Below are positions 1-11,207 of a stretch of DNA of 62,893 nucleotides, one piece after another. The position numbers and the translations under genes were made by a program. This DNA comes from Acanthamoeba lenticulata (Eukaryota > Discosea > Longamoebia > Acanthamoebidae), in assembly GCA_002179805.1 (NCBI GenBank), contig NAVB01000046.1, positions 1 through 62,893 on the forward strand, read 5' to 3'. Within the stretch, counting starts at the first letter, position 1; each line of letters starts with the position of its first letter. The notes under the pieces were generated by a model. It was given only the letters and a program-made list of their open reading frames with translations, had not been told where the DNA came from and did not search any database.

Positions 1-1631
1 TTTGTTGCTGATGTGGTATGCAGCGCCAAGCTGGGCGCGCAGCGCTTGATCTCCGGCCCGACGACGGACGCGATGGAGGCGTCGGCCCTGTCCTTCAAGC
101 CGCAGGACAACTTTGTCTACTCGGCCTCGTGGGGTTCGTCGCCCCCTTCCCCCCCCCCCCAAGCCCAGGCCTCGCCACGGTCAGCTGACAACAACAACAA
201 CAACGTTGACAACGACTCGCTCTCCTTCAGGCCCGAACGACGACGGCCTGCGCAAGGAGGGCCCGGGCCCGCTCCTGTTCGAGGCCATGAAGCAGTCCAT
301 CGCCACCGGCCGCAACGGCAAAGGCTCCATCTACGTGTGGGCCGGCGGCAACGGCGGCACGCACGGGGACAACGTCAACTACGACGGCGTACGTGTTCTT
401 CTCCTCGTCCTCTTCCTCTTCCGTGACGTCATCCTGAGCGCGACCGCCTCCTTAAAACCACACACCGACTGCAGTACGCCAACAGCATCTTCACGATCAC
501 CATCGCGTCGGTCGACAGCAACGGCCGCCACACGTCCTACAGCGAGGAGGTGCGTCCCGTGGCTCTGATGGCAAAGGTGGTGGTGGTGAACGACAACGTT
601 GACGTTGACGTTGGGCTTGGATTGGGCGGCGCAGGGCGCGTGCATCATCGCGAGCTCGCCGTCGTCCCCGCCGGGCGTGAGCACGACGGCCATCCACGGC
701 GGCTGCAGCACGCGCTTTGGCGGCACGTCGGCCGCGGCGCCCATGATCTCTGGCGTCGTTGCGCTCATGCTCGAGGCCAACCCGGACCTCACCTGGCGTG
801 TACGGCCTGTCGCATTCCATGCATTCCTCTTCAGCGCCTCATAACTTTCATCGTTGGCTTTCGGTCGAAACACAACAGGACGTGCAAAACATTTTGATCC
901 GGACAGCGAGGAAGAACGACGCCTCCGAGGGCGATTGGGTGAACAACGGGGCCGGGTTGCACGTCAACCACAAGTACGGCTTCGGCCTCGTCAGCGCCGG
1001 TGCGGCGGTCGTGATGGCCGCCGACCGCAGCCGCGCGTTCTTGCCGCCCAACGTCGAGCCCTTTGTGAGCGTCAACCAGTCCCTGCCCGCCCTGGTGCGC
1101 CCTCTTCCACTCTTTTTGTGTTTCGCAAACAATAACAAAACAAAACAAAAAACAAAAACAAAAAATACTGTTCTTGTATATTATATTGATTTTTCATTTC
1201 TTGAATATCTTTTTGGCTGTGCAGGACATTCCAGACAACAACAAGGACGGCGTGACGATCACCTTCGCCATCGATCGGGCCTTCTCCATCGAGCACGTGG
1301 AGCTCAACCTTCGCGCGGCCCACACGCGTCGCGGCGGTACGTCGACGTCGGCTGGGCCCTGGACCTCGCTCGCTGGGCTGCGTGAGCTCATACACGCGGG
1401 CGGGCGGCGGGGACAGACCTGCGGGTGGTGCTCGTGTCGCCGGTGGGGACGCGGAGCGTGCTGGCCGTGCCGCACGGGGACCAGCACGCCCACTACACCG
1501 GGTGGACCTTCACGTCGGTGCGCCACTGGGGCGAGAATCCGATGGGCGTCTGGAAGCTGATCCTCTCGGACGAGGTCGCCAACAACGTCGGCCAGTTCAA
1601 CCGAGCGATCCTTACCGTCCGAGGCCACTGA
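1..1631 (+). CDS. Proprotein convertase (furin/kexin-type subtilase), 3' part
   Basis: Serine endoprotease of the S8B family, expected to cleave secretory precursors at basic sites in the Golgi or at the surface. The 5' end lies outside the window. Exons fitted by phase: <1-133, 231-388, 475-549, 635-799, 879-1094, 1225-1336, 1417-1631, stop TGA at 1629. Visible motifs are the YSASWG-P-NDDG block split by the first intron, the oxyanion-hole region WAGGNGG, and the catalytic Ser in FGGTSAAAP (exon 4). The last three exons encode a P/homo-B domain, ending in a VWKLILSDE block and -VRGH. The catalytic Asp and His would lie upstream of position 1. The first bases up to about 23 could also be the end of an intron (pyrimidine-rich, then TATGCAG). 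No transmembrane segment follows the P domain, so the product may be soluble. Confidence 0.9.
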
Positions 1632-1727
1632 GCCATTTGGCTACAAAGAAAATTCAAAATGTTAATTTAAAGAATTCTTCATTTTATGTTTTAGTATATT
1701 TTATTTTATTTTATTTTCCTGTCGTCA

Positions 1728-4511
1728 TCATGCTGGCGCGTCGTCGGGGAAGGTGTTGCGCCAGAAGAGGGGATCGATGCCGAGGGCGTGGACCAAGTCG
1801 GTCAGCGCCTTGTCGTCCTCGCCGACGATCTCCTGGCACAGCGCGTCGATCTCGAACCGGATCATCTTGCACTGCATGGGCGTCACAAACTCCTCGGCCA
1901 CGAAGAAGGCGTGGTCGTCCCGCTCGATGGCCTCCAGCGCAAACACGTGGATCAGCTTCTCCAGCAGACCCAACGCCCGCTTGGACAGCGCCGGCCGTCC
2001 CTCGTCTCGCACGCCATTGCCGCCACCGCCGCCGGCCGGCGTGGCCGTGGCCGTGGCCGTGGCCGCGGCCGTGGCGGCCGCCTTGGTCCGCTCCGTCTCG
2101 CGGTCAAAGACAGTGTGGAGGTGCTGGAGCACGACGCGGTCGATGTGGCATCGGCTGAGGAGGTGGATCTCGTTGAGGTAGCGGTTAAAGGCCTCGAACT
2201 GGCCGCTGGTCGCCGCCTCGTCCTCCTCGGCCGCGGCCGCGTCATCGTCCAGCGCCGCCGCGCTGCCGCCGTCGGCGGCCGCCGGGCGCCAACCGCCCCA
2301 GAGCGACGGCAGGACAAGGCCGCCGCCGCCGTTGCTGGCGCGGGCGCGCTCGAGGTCGCGGCGCAGGTTGGCCGAGAGGGACTCGAGGAGCTTGCGCTCG
2401 CGGAGGAGGAAGCCGCGCAGATGCCAGGCGCGCGTGCGGAGGTTGTTGTAAAAGTTGAAGCTGATGAACGACAGCGCCTTGCGGAGCATGTGGACGTGCT
2501 CGACGACCTCGTCGCGGAGCGACGCGTACACGTAAAAGGCGACCCCGTGAAGCAGGCCCTGCGGGAGGCCGCGCTCGTAGCGCCGCAGCAGGGCCTTGCC
2601 TACAAACTTGAGGAGGAGCAAGTTGTCGCCCTCCCAGTGGACGAGACAGTCGACGTCGTTGCGCAGGTGGGCCAGCTGGTTGCGCCCGAGCAGCGCGCTG
2701 CCGCCGCAGCACTCGGTGCAGGCCTGTAGCGCCGCGCGGGCCTGCGCCGAGGCGCCGACTTTGAAGGCCGACGCCAGCAGCGCCAGTTCGCGCGCGGCCT
2801 CTTCGTCGTGCTCCGGCCGCGCGACGTAGAGCTCCTTCACCCGCTGCGCCAGCAGCGTGTAGGCCACCGTCCCGGCCAGCTGGGGCACCAGCCGCCGCTG
2901 GTGCAGCGGAAACCTGATCAGCGGGATCTGCACGCCATATGAGGTCAGCAGCCCCGATCGATCCCGGGCTGGGCTTTGGCACGCGCGGACCTGGTGCTGG
3001 GGCGGGCCGGCCTTGTACTTGAGGGCGCGCTGGAGGGCGATGCTGAGGCCCTGGCGCGCCGCCGCCAGCGAGACGAGCCCTGTGAAGCCAAACTCGAGTC
3101 AGAGAGGCCGGGCTGGGCCGGGCCGGGCCGGGCCGGGCTGGGGCGAGGAGGGCGCGAACCCGAGGCAATGCGGGCAAAGATGAGGTGGCGCAGCATGACG
3201 GTCGTCCGCACCGACGGATGCCGGATGGCGCTCGAGTACTCGCCTGTGTTGTGAAGCATGAGAAGAGCAACAAGAACGATGAACAACAACAACAACAAGG
3301 GCGAGGTGATAATGGTGATGAAAGAAGAGGATGACGCGGTACCGTCGGCTGAGAGGGCGCCGAACCGGTCGAGCAGGTGCGCCCGCGGAATCTGGACGGC
3401 CTCAAAGGCCACGCCGCCCACGTCGAGCCCGTTGAGTCCTCCCTTGGCGCCGCAGTCTGTGAGGCGCACACCGGCCTCGGGCTCGTCGTTGTCCTTGCGC
3501 AGCCGCACCACAAACGGGTGCACGCCGTACTGCACGCCCCGCCCGCCATTGCCCAGCTCAGCGCAGGCCCAGGCCAGGGCAAAGACGAGGGCAAAGGCAA
3601 CGACGCACGTTGTGGTCGTCGACGAGGAGGTTGGCCCACACGACGGCCCACGAGGCGCTGCGCGGGAGGCCGGAGACGAGCCACTTACGCGCGGCGGGCG
3701 TGGGCGTGTCGAGCACGAAGCGGTCCGTGTTGGCGTCGAACCGCGCCGTCGTCTCCACTCGGCCCGAGGCCGCTGTGCGAGTGCTCCATCGTCAGCTACT
3801 TCATCATCGTCATCGTCATCATGATCACCAGCAACGTGGTCGGGGAGGCGCACCGTTGCCCGTCTCGTGAAAGGCCATGCAGCCGATGAGCCCCGGCGAG
3901 GAGGCGGCGATGAGCGGGAGGAGGTGGGCGCGATGCCAGTCGGAGCCGAGCGTGACGATGGCGTTGACGAAGAGGCCGTAGTGCGTGAGGGCCTGCCCGG
4001 CAAGGCCGAGGTCGTTGGAGAGCGGCGCCTCGAAGAGGGCAAAGCACTTGGCCGGGTCGGTGTGGAGGTCGTTGGGCGTGATGGGGCCCTTTTCAATCAC
4101 GAGCCTCAGGCGACGCCTGTTAATCTCTGCGCTCGAAACATCAGATCTCCTCTCAAGATTTTAGTGCCACACAAGAGGGAGAACAATACCTTGCCATTTC
4201 GCGTCGGTGCGATCCTGAGCAAAATCGTGGTAGAGAAGCTGCTTGTGTCGCTTGACCCATGCGTTGAGCTCCTTGCGAAACCGCAGGACGTCGGGAAACA
4301 GAAGCTGCTTGCACTCCAGCTCGAGCGTCAACACCTTTTGCACGTCCAGAAACCCGCGAGCAGCTGTCCTGCCCGTCCCTGCGTGCGTCGCGTGTGGTCC
4401 CACACTGTCTCGTGGTGCAGACTGGGCCTCCTGCAGGTGGCCTTCCGTCACCTGCAGCCGGCGCAACGCTCGGGCCTCCATCCTGTGTGGTGTTTTGCCG
4501 TTGTTGTGCAT
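1728..4511 (-). CDS. Peroxisomal acyl-CoA oxidase
   Basis: Flavoprotein oxidising acyl-CoA to trans-2-enoyl-CoA and H2O2, the first step of peroxisomal beta-oxidation. Seven exons fit by phase: 4511-4190, 4126-3854, 3772-3609, 3529-3343, 3243-3160, 3079-2991, 2927-1728, giving 772 aa. Family landmarks: GCMAFHETGNG (the usual GC-x-TE-GHG FAD/substrate loop), TPTPAARKW, YGVHPFVVRLR, FEAVQIPR, RFPLHQRRLVPQLA, and a C-terminal ACOX half with CCGGSALL and VHWEGDNLLLLKF. The C terminus is -DDAPA, so there is no PTS1. The N terminus carries RLQVTEGHL, which fits the general PTS2 consensus (R/K)(L/V/I)x5(H/Q)(L/A). A G/C-rich CCGGG tandem tract sits in the intron at about 3109-3142. A small extra intron inside the first exon cannot be excluded. 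Confidence 0.92.
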
Positions 4512-4683
4512 TTCAAAATAATTTCTTTTTCACTGGGAGAAGAAATCGAAAGTGCAAAAGAGATAAATAGTTTTGTAATGTTTTTCTTTTTCTTTTTATG
4601 TACGAAGATATCGTGCGGGGTTTTGTGTGTAAACGGCGGATAGCAGAGAACGGGAAGAACAGGAAGAAGGGGGAAGAAGACGC

Positions 4684-6705
4684 TTAGTCGACCTCCTCGA
4701 TCTTGGGGCCGGCCGATGAACCGCCCGAGGGACGGGCACCGCCGCCAGGAGCAGCGCCACCAGCGCCGGGGAAGCCACCGGCACCACCGGGGAAGCCGCC
4801 CATACCACCCATGCCGCCCATGTCGGGCATGCCACCAGCGCCACCGGCACCACCGGCCGACTGGTACATCTTGGTGAAGATGGGGTTGCAGAGGTCCTCG
4901 AGCTCCTTGCGCTTGTGCTCGAACTCGTCCTTCTCGGCGGTCTGGTTGGTGTCGAGCCATTTGATGGCCTCGTCGACGGCGCGCTCAATCTTGGACTTGT
5001 CATCAGCCTCGAGCTTGGAGGCGATCTTGTCGTCGCGGATGGTGTTGCGCATGGTGTAGGCGTAGTTCTCGAGCGAGTTCTTGGCCTCGACGCGCTCCTT
5101 GGCACTCTCGTCGTCGTTCTTGTACTTCTCGGCCTCGCGGACCATGCGCTCAATGTCCTCCTTGGAGAGACGGCCCTTGTCGTTGGTGATGGTGATCTTC
5201 TCCGAGCGGCCGGTGGTCTTGTCGGCGGCGTGGACGTTGAGGATACCGTTGGCATCAATGTCGAAGGTGACCTCGATCTGGGGCACGCCACGCGGGGCCG
5301 GGGGGATGCCCGAGAGCTCGAACTTGCCGAGCAGGTTGTTGTCGCGGGTCATGGCACGCTCGCCCTCGTAGACCTGGATGAGCACGCCGGGCTGGTTGTC
5401 CGAGTAGGTCGAGAAGATCTGGGTCTTCTTGGTCGGGATGGTGGTGTTGCGCGGAATGAGGGCAGTCATGACGCCACCGGCGGTCTCAATGCCGAGCGTG
5501 AGCGGCGTGACGTCGATGAGGAGCACGTCACCGAGCACGGAACCCTCGGTCGAGGCACCGCTGAGGATGGCGGCCTGGACGGCGGCACCGTAGGCGACGG
5601 CCTCATCGGGGTTGATCGACTTGCACGGCTCCTTGCCGTTGAAGAACTGGGTCACGAGCTGCTGGATCTTGGGGATACGGGTCGAGCCGCCGACGAGGAC
5701 GACCTCGGACACGGCGCGCTTGTCCATCTTGGCGTCGCGGAGCACCTTCTCGACGGGGTCCATGGTCGAGCGGAAGAGATCAGCGCAGAGCTCCTCGAAA
5801 CGGGCACGGGTGATCGAGGTGTAGAAGTCGACACCCTCGAAGAGCGAGTCGATCTCAATGTTGGTCTGCGTGGCCGACGAGAGGGCGCGCTTGGCACGCT
5901 CGCAGGCGGTACGGAGACGGCGGACGGCGCGGGCGTTGCCCGAGATGTCCTTGCTGTGCTTGCGCTTGAACTCCTGGATGAAGTGGTTGACCATGCGGTT
6001 GTCAAAGTCCTCACCGCCAAGGTGAGTGTCACCAGCGGTGGCCTTGACCTCGAAGATGCCCTCCTCGATGGTGAGGAGCGACACATCGAAGGTACCGCCG
6101 CCGAGATCGAAGATGAGCACGTTCATCTCACCCTGCGACTTCTTGTCCAGACCGTAGGCGATGGCGGCCGCCGTGGGCTCGTTGATGATACGCTTGACCT
6201 GCATGCCGGAGATGGTGCCGGCATCCTTGGTGGCCTGACGCTGCGAGTCGTTGAAGTAGGCCGGGACCGTGATGACGGCCGAGTTGATGGGCTGGCCCAG
6301 GTAGGCCTCGGCGGTCTCCTTCATCTTGATGAGGACCATCGACGAGATCTCCTCCGGCGAGAACTCCTTGGTCTCACCCTTGTACTCGACCTGGATGTAG
6401 GGCTTGTCACCGGGCTTCTGCACGACCTTGAACGGCCAGTGCTTCATGTCGGCCTGGACGATGGGGTCCGAGAAGTTGCGGCCGATGAGGCGCTTGGCGT
6501 CGAAGACGGTGTTGTGCGGGTTCATGGCCACCTGGTTCTTGGCGGCATCTCCGATGAGACGCTCCGTGTCAGTGAAGGCCACGTAGGACGGGGTCACGCG
6601 GTTGCCCTGATCGTTGGCGATGATCTCGACACGATCGTTCTGCCAGACACCGACGCACGAGTAGGTGGTGCCCAGATCGATACCGACGCAAATCTCCTTA
6701 GACAT
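4684..6705 (-). CDS. HSP70: Cytosolic heat shock protein 70
   Basis: ATP-dependent chaperone, 673 aa in a single uninterrupted reading frame from ATG at 6705 to a stop at 4684. It shows all Hsp70 signatures: [12 protein letters not shown] near the N terminus, [14 protein letters not shown] in the middle of the ATPase domain, and [14 protein letters not shown] towards its end. A substrate-binding domain and a Gly/Met/Pro-rich lid tail ([11 protein letters not shown]) follow. It ends in IEEVD, the TPR co-chaperone docking motif of cytosolic Hsp70. There is no signal peptide. The gene is intron-less among intron-rich neighbours, as is common for heat-inducible hsp70 genes. Cod use is strongly GC-biased, as expected of high expression. 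A long antisense open frame across this gene is a composition shadow. Confidence 0.98.
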   Translation of the reverse strand: MSKEICVGIDLGTTYSCVGVWQNDRVEIIANDQGNRVTPSYVAFTDTERLIGDAAKNQVAMNPHNTVFDAKRLIGRNFSDPIVQADMKHWPFKVVQKPGDKPYIQVEYKGETKEFSPEEISSMVLIKMKETAEAYLGQPINSAVITVPAYFNDSQRQATKDAGTISGMQVKRIINEPTAAAIAYGLDKKSQGEMNVLIFDLGGGTFDVSLLTIEEGIFEVKATAGDTHLGGEDFDNRMVNHFIQEFKRKHSKDISGNARAVRRLRTACERAKRALSSATQTNIEIDSLFEGVDFYTSITRARFEELCADLFRSTMDPVEKVLRDAKMDKRAVSEVVLVGGSTRIPKIQQLVTQFFNGKEPCKSINPDEAVAYGAAVQAAILSGASTEGSVLGDVLLIDVTPLTLGIETAGGVMTALIPRNTTIPTKKTQIFSTYSDNQPGVLIQVYEGERAMTRDNNLLGKFELSGIPPAPRGVPQIEVTFDIDANGILNVHAADKTTGRSEKITITNDKGRLSKEDIERMVREAEKYKNDDESAKERVEAKNSLENYAYTMRNTIRDDKIASKLEADDKSKIERAVDEAIKWLDTNQTAEKDEFEHKRKELEDLCNPIFTKMYQSAGGAGGAGGMPDMGGMGGMGGFPGGAGGFPGAGGAAPGGGARPSGGSSAGPKIEEVD

Positions 6706-7038
6706 CTTTGTGTGTGTGTTGTGTGTGCTGTGAAGCGATACTGAAGATCGAACGGCAAAGCCCGCTGCCCCTCTTATTCCCGCGACTGTCAGCCCCGTCC
6801 ATTCGGCCGACCGCAGACTCCTTCTTGAAAATAGAAACGGCCGACCAAGGTGCAGCGGTATGTCACTGACTTCTCGCTTCTACGAACTCAGTTTTTTCTC
6901 ACTTGCCGCCTTCTGCACACGAAATTCGATTTCCAGAGAATGACGCTGATTTGCGCTCTACTTTCTGCGGAAGTGAGTCAGAAAACTGGATAATAGCGAA
7001 ATGCATTCCAAACATGCCACTGCCGGAAAAAGAGAACG
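6706..7038 (-). promoter_or_regulatory. HSP70 upstream region with heat-shock-element-like sequence
   Basis: This 333-nt gap holds no coding region that I can support. At 6822-6836 there is TTC-nn-GAA followed four bases later by another GAA, resembling part of a heat shock element. About 65 nt upstream of the ATG, the minus strand reads AATAAGAG (near 6770-6778), a weak TATA-like candidate. The left half is the likely HSP70 promoter and the right half is the 3' UTR of the F-box/SPRY gene. The element is imperfect, so heat regulation is inferred from the gene's identity more than from the site. Confidence 0.4.
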
Positions 7039-8322
7039 TCAAGGCCTGGCAGCGAAGACGGAAAGGTGGCGGCTGCCGAACTCGCTGGCCGTGCCGAGGA
7101 AGGGCGGCGCTTCGGGCACCTGGAAGTTGAGGATCAGGGCGTCGATATTGAAGACAAACGGCTGTCCTCCAAAGTTGAAGGTGACGTGCTGCTGCACATG
7201 CGCCAGGCCGACACTTGGCCTCAGGAGCAGTTCGCCCTCTTCGTTCTGCAACTGCGCACCCTCTTCCTCCGAGAAAGCAAACGCGGGACCTGCCATGCAT
7301 GTCGATCCACCATTAATAAATTGCAATGGTGAGGAGAAAAGACAATGCTGGCAGGAACGTACCCAGATACAGTCCATTCTGCGTAAAGAAAATTGCGTTC
7401 GTGTCAAAGTTGTAGCCACAGCCAACGACGTCAGTGCTGTCATAGCCAGCGTGATACTTGCGCCCCTGGCACGAAAAGATGGAACTGCTGTCGTTGGTGA
7501 AGCGCGAGCCGTCGTCACCGTGATAGCCGAATGACCCATTAGACCAGCCGATATGGTGGCGCGGGTAGTTGGCAATGGCCAGCCCAAGCGAGATCAGCCG
7601 CCTCGGGCCAGCGTTATTGATGGTCGCCTCAAAATAGCCCACCCGCTGTCCCCCAGGCAGGCCAGGCAGCGGCCGAAGTGGCGTGTTGGCCTGGACCACG
7701 AGCACACCGTAGTCCCCGTTGCAATTCTGAGTCACGAGGACTGAGCGTCGGTTTTCCTCTAACCGGGCTGCTGTGGCACGGTCCTCGGCCAGCTCAAGTT
7801 CAACCTCTGTTGTCAAAGAATCATTAGAGGAGGACTACAAGTTGTTGACGGTTGTGACCCTACCATGAAAGGGGCGCTGAGCCAGTAGAAAGCCTTCCAC
7901 TTGTCAAAGCAAGGTGTTGCCTCCTCCTTGTCATCATCACCTTCTAACTGGAAGTCAAACATTTTATAGCGCTGGCTGTAGTGTGCCTTCCACAGGAAGT
8001 CGTCTGTTGTGGGCCACAGTTAGCAGTTCAATATTGGACCATGAAAAGAAGAACTTGCAAGTTGCAGGCAGAAGGAGAAGGGGGAAAGAATACCGTTGGC
8101 AAGGAGACAAAAGGCGCGTGAGGTGAGAGCTAAGCTGCAGAGCAACTCTTTTGGGCTGAGGCGGCCAAGCACAAAGGGGAAAAGCACTTCAAAGGGGAGC
8201 TGTGCAAAGAAGCCAATACCGTCCCTCAGCCCCTCCTCTAAAATGGTGTCAACGCTCCATTGCTGCAACACTTGCGAGCTCTTGTGCTTCCAGTGTTTTC
8301 CTTCTTCTTGTGTTGTGGCCAT
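7039..8322 (-). CDS. F-box / SPRY (B30.2) domain protein
   Basis: Likely SCF ubiquitin-ligase substrate adaptor: the F-box binds Skp1 and the SPRY domain would recognise the substrate. Four exons fit by phase: 8322-8094, 8003-7864, 7804-7363, 7289-7039, giving 353 aa. The start ATG at 8322 begins MATTQEEGKHW. The F-box covers roughly residues 25-95 (LPFEVLFPFVLGRLSPKELL, then DDFLWKAHY across the first intron). A SPRY domain follows, with GYFEATI, IGWSNGSFGYHGDDG, GCGYNFDTNAIFFTQNG and NFGGQPFVFN. F-box plus SPRY parallels animal FBXO45/Fsn-type proteins, but orthology is not claimed. Confidence 0.85.
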
Positions 8323-8431
8323 GGTTTGGCGGGGTGCAGTGCGCTCTGTTCGTCTGTTTTGTTCGTCTATTTTAACAGCTTTCGCTGAAACTAGTGCATG
8401 ATTTACAGTTTTACAAGTGCCGCTTCGCCTT

Positions 8432-9922
8432 TCAGGCAGCTCCCACACTGGCCTCTCCCTTTAAGGCAGGAGTTGCTATCTGCTCTACGTCCGTAGCCTT
8501 GGAAAGCTTCTCCATCCTCTCATCGTCACGATCCGTCGCCAGCTTCTTCACCTTCTTGTGCCGTAGTTCCTCTTCACCCAGCTCCTCAGCCACAAAGGAC
8601 TTCACATTGTCGATTGCCGCCTGCGGATCAAGCTTAAAGCGCAGTAGGTAGCCCTGCAGGCTGGCCATGGCCAACCGTTCGTTGGGCACCAGCCCAGCAA
8701 ACTGTGCCGCTAGCTTGGCAACGCGCTTGCGCTTCTCGTGCTCAACCTCCTCACCGCCATCAGCAGTTTCCAAGGGCTGGTAGAAGTAGGCAAAGAGGCG
8801 TTCGATCTGACAGCGCTGTGCGAGACCCACATAGAGGGCCAGATCTACGCGTCCAGGACGCATAAGGGCCGGGTCCAGCTTTTCGAGGTGGTTGGTGGTC
8901 ATGAGTACGAGCGAGCCCTCAAAGGCGACGGCGCCGTCGAGCGCGTTGAGCAGGCCGCTAAAGGTGACCTTGCTCAGGTTGCCCCCGTCAGCGTTCCGAC
9001 TTCGGTGGACGAAGGCAGCGTCGATGTCCTCGAGCAGGAGGATACTCCCTTTGGGCATCTTGCGCAGATACTCCTGCAGGTCGTCATCGTCGAGGCTTGA
9101 ATTGGCCAGGCTGATGACGCAGAGGTTGAGGTTGAGCTCACCAGCCAGTGCCGCCGCGAAGGAAGACTTGCCGTTGCCTGGAGGGCCGTAGAGCATGAGG
9201 CCTCGTCGATGAGGGATGCCGCGGTGCTTGTACCAATCACGCATGGCAAAGAACTCTCGCACGTCACTCATCACGCGCTCGAGCACGCCCATCGGGTAGT
9301 GGACCGACTCAATGGCACGCTTGTCAATGGCCATAAGCTTGCGCCATGTGCCGCCGTACTTGGGCTGGAAGATGAGGGTCTTGCCGAGCTCCTCTCCAAG
9401 GGCGTGGTTCATAGCTCCTGCAGCGATGTCCTTGAGGATCTGAGGGTCGCGTCCATACGTGGCCAGTTTGAGCCGCTCAGGAGCCTGCCGCGGGTTGGGG
9501 CCGGTGGGCGAGCCGTTGTCGCTGATAACGCGAGTCACGCTGATCCACTTGCCCCCGAAGTGCAGGAAATGAGTCCCGGGAGCCGGTCCAAAGCGAAGCT
9601 CTGGCTTGCTGGCGGCCTCGGCGCCGTTCCACCGATCCCGCGACTTCTCGCGGGTGGTCATGATGCTCAGCTTACGGCCGTCGACCTTCTCCGTCTGCTG
9701 GACGACCCAATTCATGAGCCACTGGAATGCCTCGTCCTCCTTGCTCACCTCAAGCGACACGACGAATCGGCTCCGCAGGTGGTTCCACAGGATCCGTGCC
9801 AGCCAGTGCATGTAAGCCACCACGGCGCTCATGAGGGCGAGGAGCAGGCCACTGATGAAGATGTCGTTACCGGCCAGTGTACTCGCGCGCTCCCGTAACA
9901 ACGACACGAGCGCATAAGCCAT
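8432..9922 (-). CDS. BCS1-like AAA ATPase
   Basis: Single-exon AAA ATPase of 496 aa related to BCS1, the mitochondrial inner-membrane machine that inserts the Rieske protein into complex III. The N terminus has one hydrophobic segment (about residues 22-46), then a BCS1-specific region. Next comes the AAA module with Walker A GPPGNGKSS, Walker B SILLLEDIDAAF, sensor region LVLMTTNHLEKLDPALMRPG and the second arginine-containing block GRVDLALYVG. Intron-less like HSP70. In many eukaryotes BCS1-type ATPases form multigene families with non-mitochondrial members, so the compartment is uncertain. The gene ends 110 nt before the F-box/SPRY start, in the same orientation. Confidence 0.9.
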   Translation of the reverse strand: MAYALVSLLRERASTLAGNDIFISGLLLALMSAVVAYMHWLARILWNHLRSRFVVSLEVSKEDEAFQWLMNWVVQQTEKVDGRKLSIMTTREKSRDRWNGAEAASKPELRFGPAPGTHFLHFGGKWISVTRVISDNGSPTGPNPRQAPERLKLATYGRDPQILKDIAAGAMNHALGEELGKTLIFQPKYGGTWRKLMAIDKRAIESVHYPMGVLERVMSDVREFFAMRDWYKHRGIPHRRGLMLYGPPGNGKSSFAAALAGELNLNLCVISLANSSLDDDDLQEYLRKMPKGSILLLEDIDAAFVHRSRNADGGNLSKVTFSGLLNALDGAVAFEGSLVLMTTNHLEKLDPALMRPGRVDLALYVGLAQRCQIERLFAYFYQPLETADGGEEVEHEKRKRVAKLAAQFAGLVPNERLAMASLQGYLLRFKLDPQAAIDNVKSFVAEELGEEELRHKKVKKLATDRDDERMEKLSKATDVEQIATPALKGEASVGAA

Positions 9923-10121
9923 GGGTGGGTAACGCCTTTAGGCTGGTGGTTCTTGGAGCGTAGTTTGTGATGTCCATCAGCATAAAACCTACAACTTTTA
10001 TGGGTTGTTTATCGGGGTCGCTGATGCACTGAACAACAGAATGGCATTCTTGCTTTATTCGAGCCCGATATTCAAGTACCCTCGTACCGTGTGGAGTAGG
10101 CCCTTCTCGCGACAGCCTTCT
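9923..10121. other. Intergenic region between protease-like and BCS1-like genes
   Basis: A 199-nt gap between two minus-strand genes. It must contain the 3' UTR of the protease-like gene and the BCS1-like promoter. A minus-strand AATAAA-like run (from ttgctttattcga near 10048-10060) could be the polyadenylation signal of the protease-like gene. I see no further feature. Confidence 0.5.
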
Positions 10122-11136
10122 TCACAGGAAGTGGGGGTCAGAGCTCTGAGCTCCGAATCGGCTTCGCCCAGCTTGCGTCTGATAGAGTTCGTGCGCATGC
10201 TCCACCTGGTCGATGAACCGAGCCAGTTCAGCAGCGGTGATGCAGGCCGCATTGCCGGTAAGTGAGGAGAGCATGGTGAACTCCTCACTTGAAGGCGGCA
10301 CTTGTCCGCCGACATCCCGCGGCGCGTTCACGACGCCTTCCGTCATTCCCACACAGAAGCCGTGTCGGTCGATGACTGGCCCTCCGCACATCCCCATGGG
10401 CAGCTGCTTCTCCGTGCGCACGAACATCTTGGCACTCGTCGCCACATAGACGGTGCCTTCTGCACTATGCGGGATCTGCACCTCCTCGCCCTCTTTTCCA
10501 CAGTTCTGCACCAAGTGGCCCGAAAAGGCCACTTGCTGTCGTTGGCCAACGTTAGCTCTACGTGTGCCAAGCCACAAGTGGAAAGAGCATACGTCGCCTG
10601 CAATGGTGGCCTCGTCCTCCTGGATCCTCAGAGGGATCGGCGGCATGCCGGCTTGTTCGAGCACCTCCTCGAACTTCTCTTCATCGTGCAAGTGCAGCAC
10701 GATGAGGTCTTGCTTGTTATGCCTGTAGGATTGGCGCGCCAGCACAAACTCGTGGAGCACCTCGCCTACATCCTGTACCGCATGATGGTCATGAGGCGGG
10801 GGATGCCTTGGCCAAGCAGATGAGCGAAGATTGTACCGAGCGCAGTTCGAGCTTGTTGAGCGTGTCCTCTTCGGTGACGAACTGGAGCCATGGGTACTGG
10901 TGCTCGGGATAGTAGTTGGGGAAGAAGAAAGGATGGGTGACATGTGCCGATCCAACGACGTGGTACTTTGGTGCGTTGTGGCCGGGGGAGGGGCGCGACC
11001 GCCACGGGACAAGGAATGCCGACGCTCGCGAGAGGACCTCGAAGGAAGTCATGCCCTGGTCGGGCAGCATGAACCACGAGGACAGCGTGTATGCGTGTCG
11101 CAATGCCGAGGCCGCCGCGCCCACCCTCTGCTTCAT
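10122..11136 (-). CDS. Trypsin-like (chymotrypsin-fold) protein with Cys nucleophile
   Basis: Two exons, 11136-10837 and 10772-10122, give 316 aa. The fold is read from three spaced motifs: SAHVTHP (candidate catalytic His near residue 65), NKQDLIVLHL (candidate Asp near residue 122, matching the DLAVLKL type of strand), and LPMGMCGGPV (residues about 225-233). The last motif matches GxSGGP of trypsin-like proteases but has Cys in place of the nucleophilic Ser. After it comes GFCVGMTEGVV, typical of the strand following the nucleophile. The N terminus (MKQRVGAAASALRHAY) is basic and lacks acidic residues, which could be a mitochondrial presequence. Whether it is an active cysteine protease or a dead homologue cannot be told here. 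Confidence 0.7.
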
Positions 11137-11207
11137 CTTTCGCGCTTTGTGCTTTTCTTCAGCTTTTCCTTGGGGTTCTAAGAAAAAGTAAAAAAACACG
11201 ATAGTCT

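Noticed and set aside
3105..3145. GGGCC-type tandem tract as a regulatory or G-quadruplex element
   Set aside because: It is entirely within a short intron of the acyl-CoA oxidase gene, with no evidence beyond composition.
4915..6744. 609-residue open frame on the plus strand opposite HSP70
   Set aside because: It is an antisense shadow produced by strong G/C-ending codon use in HSP70. The translation is Leu/Val/Gly/Asp-rich with no recognisable domain.
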